A DNA stretch of 64,000 bases from Nonomuraea sp. NEAU-A123. Its GTDB lineage: Bacteria > Actinomycetota > Actinomycetes > Streptosporangiales > Streptosporangiaceae. The stretch spans positions 248,001 to 312,000 of the forward strand of contig NZ_JAHFZZ010000005.1 in the NCBI RefSeq assembly GCF_018603905.1. Direction: 5' to 3'. Positions 33,953 through 42,909 of this stretch are shown one piece after another; positions within the stretch are counted from its first letter, which is position 1, and every line of letters begins with the position of its first letter. The notes beneath the pieces are model-generated. The model saw only the letters and a list, made by a program, of their open reading frames with translations. It had not been told where the DNA came from and ran no database searches. A program made the position numbers and the translations under genes.

Positions 33953-34828
33953 ATGACATTTCCCCTGGTCGCCCGGACCGCGCACCGCTACCTCGAGGTC
34001 GACGGCGTCCGGGTCTTCTACCGCGAGTCGCTTCCCGATCGGCCCGACGCGCCCGTGCTGCTGCTCCTGCACGGCTTTCCCTCGGCCTCCCACCAGTTCC
34101 GCCGCCTGATCGACGTCCTGGGCGGCCGCTACCGGCTGATCGCCCCCGACTACCCCGGCTTCGGGCACACCGAGACCCCCGAAGACTTCGCCTACTCCTT
34201 CGACCGGCTCGCCGACATCACCGAGGGCTTCGTCGAGGGGCTCGGCCTGACCCGCTTCGTGATGTACGTCTTCGACTACGGCGCGCCGGTCGGGTTCCGG
34301 CTCGCGACGCGCCACCCCGAGTGGATCACCGGGCTGATCGTGCAGAACGGCAACGCCTACGTGGAAGGGCTCTCACCGGTCGCCCGCGACCTCCTCGGGC
34401 AGCGGTCGGAGACCGAAGGCGCCGAGGAGCGGATCCGCGAGCTGCTCACCCTGGCCGGCACCCGCGGCCAGTACGAGAGCGGCACCGGCGACCCCGAGCT
34501 GGTCTCACCGGACGGCTGGACGCTCGACCAGCACTTCCTCGACCTGCCGGGCCGCAAGGAGGCCCAGGTCGCCCTCACCTTCGACTACCACTCCAACGTC
34601 GAACACTACGACGACTGGCAGGCCTGGCTGCGCGCTCACACCCCGCCCACGCTGATCGTCTGGGGCGCCAACGACCCGTTCTTCCCCGAACCCGGCGCCC
34701 GCGCCTACCTGCGCGACCTGCCCAACGCCGAACTCCATCTCTTCGACACCGGCCACTTCGCCCTCGAGGAGAACCTCCCGGAAATCGCCCCTCTCATCGC
34801 CGCCTTCCTCGACCACGCCGCCATCTGA
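33953..34828 (+). CDS. alpha/beta hydrolase, epoxide hydrolase/dehalogenase type
   Basis: 291 residues. The nucleophile elbow carries Asp (D108, MYVFDYGAPVG), as in epoxide hydrolases and haloalkane dehalogenases. The other residues are acid D241 (WGANDPFF) and base H268 (DTGHFALEE). The oxyanion motif is LLHGFPSASHQFR. A ring-opening hydrolysis or dehalogenation is expected; the substrate is unknown. It is convergent with the frameshifted MerR gene, and the former ABATE regulator stump lies just upstream. Confidence 0.92.
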   Translation: MTFPLVARTAHRYLEVDGVRVFYRESLPDRPDAPVLLLLHGFPSASHQFRRLIDVLGGRYRLIAPDYPGFGHTETPEDFAYSFDRLADITEGFVEGLGLTRFVMYVFDYGAPVGFRLATRHPEWITGLIVQNGNAYVEGLSPVARDLLGQRSETEGAEERIRELLTLAGTRGQYESGTGDPELVSPDGWTLDQHFLDLPGRKEAQVALTFDYHSNVEHYDDWQAWLRAHTPPTLIVWGANDPFFPEPGARAYLRDLPNAELHLFDTGHFALEENLPEIAPLIAAFLDHAAI

Positions 34829-34856
34829 CGGACCGTTCACCCAGGAGCCTTCCTGA

Positions 34857-35664
34857 TCAAGCACGTTCCCTCATCTCGGCGGGTTGGCCATGGGCGCGCA
34901 CGGCGGCGATCAGCCACTGGAGTGCGGGCACCGCGGAGGGCGCGCTCTCGCGGCCGTTGAGCGTGGCGATCAACTCCCAGTAGCGTTCGACCCGGGCGTC
35001 GGCGACGGTCTCCAGCCAGGCGAGCAACTCGGGCCCCCGCTGTGGGCCGTCGACGATCCGCTCGAGGATCCGCAGCCCCTCGGCCGACTCCGGCGCCACC
35101 GCGTCTGCCGACGCCGGTGGTCAGCCCGGCGAGTTCCACCCAGGCGCCCACCTGGGCGGGCGCGGGCTCATTGGGCAGTTCTCGCATCCACTCGGCCACG
35201 ATCGCGGCGTCGCCGTCCAGATCGAGCCCCGCGAACGTGCCCTCGACGAACTCGTCGACGATCTGCCGCCGCTGCGCGGCGGACAGTCTGGCCAGTTCGT
35301 GCATCATCAGTGTCTCCTCGGTCGTGCCACCCTGTTCGGCGATCACGCTGAGTACGGCCCGGCGCATCCGCAGCGCCCGGATCTCGGCGTCGACGGCCCG
35401 CAGGTGCACCCGCGCCACCTCGGCCACCGTGACCTGCCGGGACAGGACGTCCTTGACGGCCGCCAGCCCGATGCCGAGGTCGCGCAGCATGCGGACCAGT
35501 TCGAGGCGGGCCGCCGCGGCCTCGTCGTACAGGCGGTAGCCGCCCGCCGTGCGGCCGGTGGGCGGCAGGATGCCGCTGTCGGACCAGAACCGGATCGTCC
35601 GCACCGGCAGCCCGGTGCGATCGGCCAGCTCGCCGATCGTGTACAGCTCCACGTGATCGCTCAC
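34857..35664 (-). pseudogene. MerR-family regulator, frameshifted
   Basis: From GTG 35664 the frame encodes a full MerR HTH (YTIGELADRTGLPVRTIRFWSDSGILP), a dimer helix and an effector domain as far as AWVELAGLTT. Near 35112-35120 the homology jumps frame and continues as ASADAVAPESAEGLRILERI to 34857. A single-base indel thus splits it; the present frame runs on to 34837 with an Arg-rich nonsense tail. It is a recent pseudogene or a base-call error. The MerR-type promoter upstream is intact. Confidence 0.8.
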
Positions 35665-35670
35665 GGCACC

Positions 35671-35701
35671 AACCTGCACCTTCCACCCACTGGAGACGCA
35701 A
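35671..35701 (-). promoter_or_regulatory. MerR-type promoter of the frameshifted MerR gene
   Basis: On the minus strand, TTGCGT (complement of 35696-35701) and CAGGTT (complement of 35671-35676) are 19 bp apart with an imperfect dyad (TCTCCA…TGGAAG) between them. The predicted +1 falls at the GTG start, giving a leaderless, autoregulated transcript. Confidence 0.6.
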
Positions 35702-35735
35702 ACGGTATTGCCTTGGTAATACTCGTGCCCGTATA

Positions 35736-35761
35736 CTCGTCCACGAATATTCGTCTACGAG
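35736..35761. promoter_or_regulatory. 26-bp PadR operator palindrome
   Basis: CTCGT-CC-ACGAATATTCGT-CT-ACGAG is a near-perfect palindrome centred on AATATT. It overlaps the likely -10 (TATACT 35732-35737; -35 TTGCCT 35708-35713, 18-bp spacer) of the PadR gene. It is probably autorepression. Confidence 0.65.
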
Positions 35762-35771
35762 GACGGTGTGG

Positions 35772-36491
35772 GTGGCGAAACGACGCAGAGTGGCCAACCT
35801 GTTGGCCCTCTCCGTGCTCACGGTGGTCGCGGAACGGCCGATGCATCCGTACGAGATGGCATCCGTCCTGCGGGCCCGTGGCAAGGATCGGGAGACGCCC
35901 ATCAAATGGGGTTCCTTCTATACGGTGGTACGCAATCTGGAGAAGCACGGTTTGATCGAGGCCACGGAGAGCACCCGCCAAGGGGGCCGGCCCGAGCGGA
36001 CCGTCTACCGCATCACCGCCGTCGGCCGCGAGGAGGCCGAGGACTGGACGCGCGAGCTCCTGGGGACGCCCGAGCGGGAGCACACGGGGTTCGAGGCCGG
36101 GTTGTCGGTGATGGCCGGGCTCGACCCCGACGAGGTCACCGCGTTGCTCCGGCGGCGGCTCGCCCTGCTCCGCGACCGGATCGCCGTCCAGCGCGCCAAC
36201 CTCGAGGTCGAGCGTGGCGAGATACCGCGGTTGTTCCTCATCGAGTCCGAATACGCCCTGACCATGAGCATGGCGGAGGAGGCGTGGACCGGGGCGCTGC
36301 TGGCGGAGTTGACGATCGGCACGTTCCCCGGCCTCGACCAATGGCAGGGCTACCACCAGACGAACCAGCTCCCGCCGACCATGGCGGACCTCATGGCAAG
36401 AGACCGCGCGGCGAGGGGCTACCCGGATGAGCCGGAGAGAGGCCGCCCCGACGGCGACGGCATGGGGGAGCGGGGTGGCCTGGCGGGCTGA
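35772..36491 (+). CDS. PadR-family transcriptional regulator
   Basis: 239 residues from GTG 35772; GTG 35766 is an alternative. The winged HTH has LLALSVLTVVAERPMHPYEMASVL, WGSFYTVVRNLEKHGLI and ATESTRQGGRPERTVYRIT. The C-terminal Vir_C_2-like helical domain runs to about residue 215, then a hydrophilic Gly/Glu-rich end. Expression is probably autoregulated through the 26-bp palindrome. No obvious effector gene is attached: the next gene is a convergent penicillin-binding protein. Confidence 0.92.
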   Translation: MAKRRRVANLLALSVLTVVAERPMHPYEMASVLRARGKDRETPIKWGSFYTVVRNLEKHGLIEATESTRQGGRPERTVYRITAVGREEAEDWTRELLGTPEREHTGFEAGLSVMAGLDPDEVTALLRRRLALLRDRIAVQRANLEVERGEIPRLFLIESEYALTMSMAEEAWTGALLAELTIGTFPGLDQWQGYHQTNQLPPTMADLMARDRAARGYPDEPERGRPDGDGMGERGGLAG

Positions 36492-36531
36492 CTCCCACGG
36501 AAGCGGTCAGCCCGTCGTCCTGGGCACCGGG

Positions 36532-38136
36532 TCATAGCCGGCGCAGGAACGTGGCCGCCACCGGGGCCGCGACCTTGCCCCCGGTGCCGCCTCCCTCCAC
36601 CACCACGGCGAAGGCCACGTCTTCCTTGAACCCCATGAACCAGGCATGGGTCTGCAGCTTGTCTCCGGTGCCGTACTCGGCCGTGCCGGTCTTGCCGTGC
36701 GTGCCCGCGGGCAGCCCGGACGCCTTGGCGGTGCCCTTGGTGACGACGGCCGCCATCATGGCGTGCAGGTTGGTCTTGACGCCCTCGGGCAGCGGCTGCT
36801 CGCTCGCCTTCTGCTTCAGATCGGGCACCAGCGTGGGCGGCCGCCAGGTGCCGTCGGCGATGGCCGCGGCGACCGAGGCCATCGACAGCGGGCTGGCGGT
36901 GATTCTGGCCTGCCCGAACGCCTCGGCGGCCAGCTCGGCGTCCGACTGCGCCCTGGGGAAGCTGGCCTTGGTGGCCGGCAGCCCGATGTTCAGCGGCTGG
37001 TTGAACCCGACGTCCTCGGCCGTCTTCAGCAGCTTGTCGGCGCCCAGCCGCTTCTCGGCCAGCGGCGCGAACGTGGTGTTGCACGAGTGGGCGAAGGAGT
37101 CGAGGAACGACAGCGACCCGAACTCCTCCTTCTCCGAGTTGCGGATCTTCAGCCCGCCCACGGTCGCGTACATCGGGCAGGACACCTTGTCCTCCGGCGT
37201 CATCCCGGCCGCCAGCAGCCCGATCGCGGTGACGGCCTTGAACGTCGAGCCCGGCGGGTAGCGGCCGTCGAGCGCCCGGTTGAAGCCGCCCTGGTTGTTG
37301 ACCACGGCCAGGATCTCGCCCGTGCTCGGCTTGATCGCGACCATCGAGGTGGGCTTCTTGACGTCCTTGACCGCGGCCACCGCGGCGGCCTGCGCGCGCG
37401 GGTCGAGCGTCGTCTTCAGATCCTCGCCCCCCTTGCCGTCGATCGTCTGCAGCGTCTTGTCGCCGACCTTGATCTCGGTCGCCGGGGTGCCGGCCAGTTG
37501 CTCTTGGAACGTCTCCTGCAGCCCGCCCCTGCCGACGGCCTGGCCGACCTTGTAGGAGGAGCCGAGCTTGGCCACGTCCTTCTTGGTCGCCTTGTCGAGG
37601 AAGCCGACGAGCTGCTGCACCGACCCGCCGACGTCGCCGGTGTCGATGCGGCCGCCGTCGGAGTCGGTGATCTCGGCCCGGTCGGGCCAGCGCGTCTTCA
37701 GGGCGAACGTGGCGCCGGCGGTCAGCGACGGATGCAGCGTCTTGGGCGTCCAGTCGACCTTCCAGGCGCGATCGGCCACCTTCAGGTCGATCTGTCCCTG
37801 GTAGGTCCAGTCGCCGATGTTCTTCAGTTTCAAGGTCGTGGTGTACGGCACCTTGGCCCGGTCGTCGCCGGACTCGGTGACGGCGCCGAGCTTGACCGAG
37901 GTGGACTCGACCGCCAGGCCGGTGCGCATCTGGTCGTACGGCGTCAACTGCTGCGGCGCGGCCAGGACGGCGCTCATGGCCGCCTTGTCACCCGACTGCC
38001 AGGCGGCGGCGAAGAGCCGCGCCGCCTCGGCGGGTGTGCCTCTGGTGTGCAGCACGTAGTACGCGCCACCCGCGGCGGCCCCCACCGCCAGCACGGTGAC
38101 GCAGGACACGATCGCGATGGTGCGGCCACGCGCCAC
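36532..38136 (-). CDS. class B penicillin-binding transpeptidase with MecA_N domain
   Basis: 534 residues. An N-terminal membrane anchor (TIAIVSCVTVLAVGAAAGG) precedes an NTF2-like MecA_N domain (about 33-150). The transpeptidase domain has S297-x-x-K300 (PPGSTFK), S351-x-N353 (HSCN) and K482-T-G (HGKTGTAEYG). It cross-links peptidoglycan outside the membrane. The MecA_N architecture recalls PBP2a-like and actinobacterial PbpA-type proteins. It stands alone, upstream of the PlsC gene on the same strand. Confidence 0.94.
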   Translation of the reverse strand: MARGRTIAIVSCVTVLAVGAAAGGAYYVLHTRGTPAEAARLFAAAWQSGDKAAMSAVLAAPQQLTPYDQMRTGLAVESTSVKLGAVTESGDDRAKVPYTTTLKLKNIGDWTYQGQIDLKVADRAWKVDWTPKTLHPSLTAGATFALKTRWPDRAEITDSDGGRIDTGDVGGSVQQLVGFLDKATKKDVAKLGSSYKVGQAVGRGGLQETFQEQLAGTPATEIKVGDKTLQTIDGKGGEDLKTTLDPRAQAAAVAAVKDVKKPTSMVAIKPSTGEILAVVNNQGGFNRALDGRYPPGSTFKAVTAIGLLAAGMTPEDKVSCPMYATVGGLKIRNSEKEEFGSLSFLDSFAHSCNTTFAPLAEKRLGADKLLKTAEDVGFNQPLNIGLPATKASFPRAQSDAELAAEAFGQARITASPLSMASVAAAIADGTWRPPTLVPDLKQKASEQPLPEGVKTNLHAMMAAVVTKGTAKASGLPAGTHGKTGTAEYGTGDKLQTHAWFMGFKEDVAFAVVVEGGGTGGKVAAPVAATFLRRL

Positions 38137-38182
38137 TGGTCAGCCCCCTGGTCGTCAACGGATTGCCGATCTTAGCGACAAA

Positions 38183-38842
38183 TCAGGACATATTGCTGGC
38201 AGCTTTGAAGCTCGACGCATAGGTCGGCACATATTCCTGGCCGGACAGCTCCCGGATCGCGGCCATGATCTCGTCGGTCACCCGGCGGCGGTCGCGGGCC
38301 TTGGTGTGGTCGCCCTCGAACCGCATCGGCGCGCCGATCGTGATGCCGATCTTGGCCGGGCGCGGCACTTTGGAGCCGACCGGCAGCACGCGTTCGGTGC
38401 CGCTGAGCGCCACCGGCAGCACGGGCGCGCCCGTCTTGAGCGCCAGCCAGGCCACGCCGATCTTGCCGCGGTAGAGGCGGCCGTCGGGGGAGCGGGTGCC
38501 CTCGGGGTGGATGCCGAACAGCTCACCGCGCTCCAACAGGTCGGCGGCGGCGTCGAGCATCTCCTGCGCGGCGTGCGCGCTGTCACGGTCGGTGGGCAGG
38601 CTGCCGCCCAGGCGCATGAACCAACTGGAGACCGGGTTGCCGGAGAAGTACTCCTTCTTGGCGGCGAACGTCACGTGCCGCGGCAGCAGCGCGGGCAGCA
38701 GGTAGGAGTCGAGCACCGACAAGTGGTTGGCGGCCAGAATCGCCGGTCCCGTCCTCGGCACGTGCACCGCGCCCGAGATGTGCGGGCGGCACATCGCATG
38801 GGCGATCGGCGCAGCGGCGAACTTGACCACTTCATACAGCAA
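38183..38842 (-). CDS. PlsC-type 1-acylglycerol-3-phosphate acyltransferase
   Basis: 219 residues from TTG 38842, selected because AGGAG lies just upstream; a longer frame from 38881 has poor context. Acyltransferase block I is NHLSVLD (HxxxxD), block III is GIHPEGTRSPDG and block IV is VLPVALSG. It transfers acyl chains to lysophosphatidate at the membrane. The gene upstream on this strand is Nudix, separated by a terminator hairpin. Confidence 0.9.
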   Translation of the reverse strand: MLYEVVKFAAAPIAHAMCRPHISGAVHVPRTGPAILAANHLSVLDSYLLPALLPRHVTFAAKKEYFSGNPVSSWFMRLGGSLPTDRDSAHAAQEMLDAAADLLERGELFGIHPEGTRSPDGRLYRGKIGVAWLALKTGAPVLPVALSGTERVLPVGSKVPRPAKIGITIGAPMRFEGDHTKARDRRRVTDEIMAAIRELSGQEYVPTYASSFKAASNMS

Positions 38843-38888
38843 CGGGCTCTCCTGGGTGATCGGCGGTCCTGGCCATCCCACCCTAGGG

Positions 38889-38918
38889 CAGGCGCCCCGG
38901 CCGGGACCGGGGCGCCTG
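38889..38918. terminator. strong GC hairpin
   Basis: A perfect 12-bp stem (CAGGCGCCCCGG with CCGGGGCGCCTG) and a 6-nt loop lie in the 250-bp gap between the Nudix stop and the PlsC start. It probably ends the Nudix transcript. I see no gene in the remainder of this gap. Confidence 0.65.
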
Positions 38919-39092
38919 AAAAGCCTAAGGCCGATGTGGCGGTCGCCTCCTCGGCGAGATGCACAACACGGCTCCAGCCGAACGGTATTCCGTGAAGGCG
39001 GTAATTTGCGGCCCGGGGGACACAGACCACATCGGCCATTCGATGCTAACGGACATCCGGCGGCACGTATTCCACCGACCCAAAAGAATCGG

Positions 39093-39689
39093 TCAGGTTC
39101 TGGTCCAGTGTGGCTGTGCTACATCGAAGACCCGCAGCTCACGGCCCCGCAGGGCCACCTCCGCGAACTGCCACAAAATAGCTCCGGTCGGCGCGTGGAC
39201 CACGATCGAGGGCCCCAGCGGCATCTGCAGCAGCCCGCCCCGCCAACGCGGCACCCCCGGCGCCAGGAACCGCTCCAGCGGCACCGCGTGCACCGAGGCC
39301 ACCTCGTGCGCGTCGGCGACCGGCTGCTGCCCGTCGCCGAAGGCCACCACCGGCGTGATGACGAACCCCGAGTCGGTGACGAAGTCGTCGAGCAGCCCCG
39401 CCACCACGACGCCCGTGACGGCCGTCTCCTCGGCCAGCTCCCGCAGCGCCGCCTCGACCGGCTGCTCGCCGTCGTCGAGCCGCCCGCCCGGCAGCGCCCA
39501 CTGCCCGGGATTGCGCCCGCGCGCGGCCCGCCGGATGACGATCGTGTACGGCAGGCCGGCGGTGTCCCTGAGCACGCACACCGTCACGGCGGCCCGGCGC
39601 ACCCCCTCGGCCGGCGGCACCTCCCGGCGGTCGAAGGCGGTCAGGCGGGTGGTGACCAGCTCACGGAGCTCGTCGATGGGAGGAAGCAC
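39093..39689 (-). CDS. Nudix hydrolase
   Basis: 198 residues. The Nudix box GX5EX7REUXEEXGU is present as GGRLDDGEQPVEAALRELAEE with TAVTG. The flanking sequence (WALPGG upstream, VITPVVAFGDG downstream) suits a CoA- or ADP-ribose-type pyrophosphatase of the MutT superfamily; the substrate is not readable. It lies 36 bp after the siderophore-interacting protein on the same strand and may be co-transcribed. Confidence 0.92.
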   Translation of the reverse strand: MLPPIDELRELVTTRLTAFDRREVPPAEGVRRAAVTVCVLRDTAGLPYTIVIRRAARGRNPGQWALPGGRLDDGEQPVEAALRELAEETAVTGVVVAGLLDDFVTDSGFVITPVVAFGDGQQPVADAHEVASVHAVPLERFLAPGVPRWRGGLLQMPLGPSIVVHAPTGAILWQFAEVALRGRELRVFDVAQPHWTRT

Positions 39690-39725
39690 CAGTCCAGGAT
39701 CTCACGCCCGCAATATGCGCCTTTA

Positions 39726-40487
39726 TCAGTCGAGTCCCCGCTTGCCGGGTGTCCAGAAGGGCTTCGTCCGGACGTCCCCGCGCTGCCAGCCCCGCTCGCG
39801 CACCAGATGCGCGCGGACGGCCTGGATCGTCCGGGCCTCCCCGGCCAGGTAGGCCACGCCGGGCTCGTCCGGCAGCTCGAGCTTCCTGACGGCCTCCACC
39901 AGCAGCTCCGAGCTCGCGGCGGAGGCTCCGTCGCGGCAGACCCGGGTGAGGTCGCGCGGCAGGTCCAGGTGGTCGCCGGGCCCGTCGGCCTCCACGGCCC
40001 CGAACACCGCCTCGTCCTCGGGCAGCGCGCGCAGCATCGCGCCGAACGCGACCGACGCCGTCTCCTCCCCGGCGAACAGGTGGTACGGCGCGGGGCGTAC
40101 GACGAGGCTGCCTTCCGGCTTGGTGAAGGCGATCTCCTGGCCGGGCTGGGCGTTCCTGATCCAGGTCGTGCCGGGGCCGTCGCCGCCGTGGTCGAAGCCG
40201 ATCAGCTCGATGGTCTGCCAGGTGGGGTCGTGGTGCCAGATCGAGTATGTGCGCAGGGAGTTGGTGATCTCGCCCCGCAGCCACGTACGCGCCGCGAAGA
40301 TGTCGTTGACCGCCAGCCGGACGTGCTGCCCCGGCGTCCATTTCAGCCCGGCCAGGGCCTCGCCGCCGATTCTGATCTTCCGCATGCGCGGCGTCACCTG
40401 TTCGGTCTCCAAGACCTCCCCGACGACGAACAGCCGGTCGCGCAGCGCCTGGGTGATGGTCGTCTTCACGTCAACAGCACTCCTCAT
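39726..40487 (-). CDS. siderophore-interacting protein (FAD-dependent ferric reductase)
   Basis: 253 residues from ATG 40487; GTG 40469, which has AGGAG upstream, is equally plausible. The FAD-binding region has MRKIRIGGEALAGLKWTPGQHVRL and LRTYSIWHHD. The NAD(P)H-binding SIP domain has VRPAPYHLFAGEETASVAFGAML and DEPGVAYLAGEARTIQAVRAHLV. It releases iron from imported ferric siderophores in the cytosol. It follows a PadR gene by 11 nt, so iron or flavin status probably acts through that regulator. Confidence 0.93.
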   Translation of the reverse strand: MRSAVDVKTTITQALRDRLFVVGEVLETEQVTPRMRKIRIGGEALAGLKWTPGQHVRLAVNDIFAARTWLRGEITNSLRTYSIWHHDPTWQTIELIGFDHGGDGPGTTWIRNAQPGQEIAFTKPEGSLVVRPAPYHLFAGEETASVAFGAMLRALPEDEAVFGAVEADGPGDHLDLPRDLTRVCRDGASAASSELLVEAVRKLELPDEPGVAYLAGEARTIQAVRAHLVRERGWQRGDVRTKPFWTPGKRGLD

Positions 40488-40498
40488 GGATATGGCGG

Positions 40499-41023
40499 TC
40501 AGCGGCGGCGGGGGTCCAGCTGCTCGATCCTGCGGCGGGCCTCGATGAAGATCGCCTGGATCTCGTCGACGACCCGGGGGTCGCCGTGCGCGTGGGCGAG
40601 TGTCTTGACCGCGGCCTTGACCAGGCGCAGAGCCGGGCCGATGATCTCGGCCGCCTCGGGCTCGCGGAACATCCCCCACTCACTCCGGCTGGCCGCCCGC
40701 GCCCAGAGCCGGTCGATCTCCTCGGCCTGCTCGCCGACCACACCCAGGCCCGCCTCGGTGATGTGGTGCACCTTGCGGCCTTCGGCCGCCTCGATCCGGA
40801 CGAGACCCTCGTCCTCCAGCAGCTGCAGCGTCGGGTAGATGGAGCCCGCGCTGGGCTCGTACGTCCCGTTGAACCGGTCGGCGAGGCGGTTCATCACCTG
40901 GTAGCCGTGGCCGGGCTGCTCGGCGAGCAGGGCGAGGATGGCCAGGCGCAGCTCACCGGGCCCGAAGAACCGCCCGGTCGGCCCGAGACCGCCTCCGCCG
41001 GGCGCGCGGCGTGCGTTCATCAT
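40499..41023 (-). CDS. PadR-family regulator of the siderophore-interacting protein
   Basis: 174 residues. The wHTH reads LRLAILALLAEQPGHGYQVMNRL, then YEPSAGSIYPTLQLLEDEGLVRIE. A C-terminal helical dimerisation domain follows. A perfect 20-bp palindrome lies 9 bp upstream of the start. PadR plus siderophore-interacting-protein pairs resemble YqjI-YqjH, where YqjI, a PadR-like protein, represses a ferric reductase in response to Ni/Fe. The His-rich N-terminus of YqjI is absent here. Confidence 0.93.
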   Translation of the reverse strand: MMNARRAPGGGGLGPTGRFFGPGELRLAILALLAEQPGHGYQVMNRLADRFNGTYEPSAGSIYPTLQLLEDEGLVRIEAAEGRKVHHITEAGLGVVGEQAEEIDRLWARAASRSEWGMFREPEAAEIIGPALRLVKAAVKTLAHAHGDPRVVDEIQAIFIEARRRIEQLDPRRR

Positions 41024-41032
41024 GGCTCGGAT

Positions 41033-41052
41033 GCTATATCGAACGATATAGC
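41033..41052. promoter_or_regulatory. 20-bp perfect palindrome, PadR operator
   Basis: GCTATATCG-AA-CGATATAGC is a perfect 9-2-9 inverted repeat between the PadR start and the stop of the PL8 gene. Its AT-rich core and position suit autorepression of the PadR-SIP operon. Confidence 0.75.
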
Positions 41053-41062
41053 GAAGTAAAGA

Positions 41063-42901
41063 TCAGCTCCCGGCGGTGAAGACCAGCCCGTGCTCGTCGT
41101 GGCGGGCGGTCAGGGTGACACCGCTGCGGTCGCAGCGGACCGCCTGGAGCATGGGAGTGTTGGACAGCACGGTGACGCCGGGGTCCGCCCGGCGCGCGGC
41201 CGTGGCCGCCGCGTCCACGCCGGGCAGGACCAGGCACGCGTACGTGGCGCCCGCCGGCCGCGGGCCGTGGTCGAAGCCGACGGCGAACACCTTGGCGGTC
41301 AGCGTCTCGGTGGACCCGGTCGCGGTGATGTCCGACCAGCTACCGGTGCGGCGCTCCACCCGCGTCCACATCGGCTCCCGATCGGACAGCGGCACGTAAC
41401 CGATCCGCCCATGATGCGCATAGCGACCCGCCGTCACCGGGCCGGTCGCCAGGCGCTGGTCGATCGTCGTCACCACCGGGTAGGCGGCCGACGGCGCGGT
41501 GATCCCGGCGCCGAGCGCGACGAACACGTCGTCGAAGCAGAACCACGCCTTCCACCCGTCCACGATCCGGTCGGTCCCCGCAAGACGCATCACGGCCATG
41601 CCGTGGCGGCCGTCCGTCCAGCCGCCGACGTCCGGTGAGGCGCCGTGCCGGTCGTTGGGGCGGGGGAGCAGCGCCGCCGGGCCGGGCGGCTGCTCGGCGG
41701 TCACGCCCGGCAGCCGTGCCCAGTCCCACAGCGGGATGACCGCCCGGTAGCCGTCCTCCGGCCCGTCGCCGATCCGGATGGGCGCGACGCCGTCGCCGAG
41801 GTGGCGGCCACGCAGGTTCTCGCCGTTCATGCTCTCAGTGGGCGCGGTACGGCTCGACGACATGCGCACCGACACCGACCAACCGGGCCGCCGATGCACG
41901 AGATAGTCGGAACGCGGGTAATAGCGACAGCCGACAGGTCCGGCGGCGGGCCGTCCGGCTTCGGCCTCGGCCAGGTGCCGTTCGAACGCCGCCAGTTCGT
42001 CCTGCCGGGGCGCACCGGCCGCGCGCAGGCGGCGGATCGCGGTCCGCAGGTCGGCGGCGGGCCCGTGGGCGTCCGCGCGGGTGATGTTGCGGCCCATGGT
42101 GGTGAAGTCGAAGGCGCCTCCGTGCATCGCCCACCGCAGGCCGTCCAGCAGGAAATCGGTGAAGAAACCCACCTCGGCGGTACCGAACGCCCACGGTGTG
42201 CCGTACACCACGTAGATCCACAGACCCAGGTCAGCGGCCAGCGCGAAGCCGTAGCCGCCGGAGTAGAGCTGCGCGCCGTGCTGGTGGAAGCTGAAGTCGT
42301 CCTGGATCCCCTCGCCGCGGGTCGCCCGCAGGGTCGTCGACATCCGCGCGACCGCCGAGGAGATCAGGCCGGCGTCGCCCACCAGCAGGCCGTGGCGGAG
42401 CACGACCGCCTGGGTCCAGACGAGGTTCTGGCCGGTCATCTCGACGGGGCCCGCGTGGCCGGCGAGCCAGGCGCCCCAGGCGGCCCGTTCGGCCGGGGCG
42501 AGCCGGTCGGCGAGCAGCAGGAGGGCGTCGCCGGCCAGTTGCGGCGCGGCGATCTCGTTGTACCACCAGTTGGCGCTGCGCGGGTCGTGGCGGCGCCAGG
42601 CGTCGAGGGCGGTGAGCGCGGTGGGCCGGTGCTGCTCGGAGAGCGCCAGGGTGAGGGTCCTGGACAGGTGTTCCAGCGGCGCCCAGTTCCGGCCGTCGCC
42701 CTGGTCGGCGTAGTCGAGGTCCGGCCACGTGCCGTCGGCGCCGGGGCCGTCCGCCAGGGGGCCGGGTCCGGCCAGGCCGGAGGCCGCGCCGATGGCGGTG
42801 GTGCCGGAGGCGGCGTCCAGCAGCTCGTGCAGCAGCCGGGCTCTGGCCGTCGCGAGGGCCGTTTCGAGAGCCGTTTCGGGGGCCGATTCGGGGTCTGGCA
42901 T
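41063..42901 (-). CDS. polysaccharide lyase family 8 protein without signal peptide
   Basis: 612 residues from ATG 42901, with AGGAG 8 nt upstream. PL8 catalytic residues are N159 (EMTGQNLVWTQ), H208 and Y217 (DDFSFHQHGAQLYSGGYG). An aromatic patch is NWWYNEIAAPQ, and the MGRNITR-type Arg segment and supersandwich domain follow. Family members (hyaluronate, chondroitin AC, xanthan lyases) are normally secreted and near 750 residues. Here there is no signal peptide, and the C-terminal domain is short. It is coupled to the TetR gene upstream. Confidence 0.9.
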   Translation of the reverse strand: MPDPESAPETALETALATARARLLHELLDAASGTTAIGAASGLAGPGPLADGPGADGTWPDLDYADQGDGRNWAPLEHLSRTLTLALSEQHRPTALTALDAWRRHDPRSANWWYNEIAAPQLAGDALLLLADRLAPAERAAWGAWLAGHAGPVEMTGQNLVWTQAVVLRHGLLVGDAGLISSAVARMSTTLRATRGEGIQDDFSFHQHGAQLYSGGYGFALAADLGLWIYVVYGTPWAFGTAEVGFFTDFLLDGLRWAMHGGAFDFTTMGRNITRADAHGPAADLRTAIRRLRAAGAPRQDELAAFERHLAEAEAGRPAAGPVGCRYYPRSDYLVHRRPGWSVSVRMSSSRTAPTESMNGENLRGRHLGDGVAPIRIGDGPEDGYRAVIPLWDWARLPGVTAEQPPGPAALLPRPNDRHGASPDVGGWTDGRHGMAVMRLAGTDRIVDGWKAWFCFDDVFVALGAGITAPSAAYPVVTTIDQRLATGPVTAGRYAHHGRIGYVPLSDREPMWTRVERRTGSWSDITATGSTETLTAKVFAVGFDHGPRPAGATYACLVLPGVDAAATAARRADPGVTVLSNTPMLQAVRCDRSGVTLTARHDEHGLVFTAGS

Positions 42902-42909
42902 GTCGCTCC

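Noticed and set aside
33442..33954. 170-codon minus-strand frame covering the DUF3040 gene
   Set aside because: Only about 20 codons near 33815-33885 resemble a protein family (ABATE); the rest is antisense to DUF3040, so I kept only the remnant.
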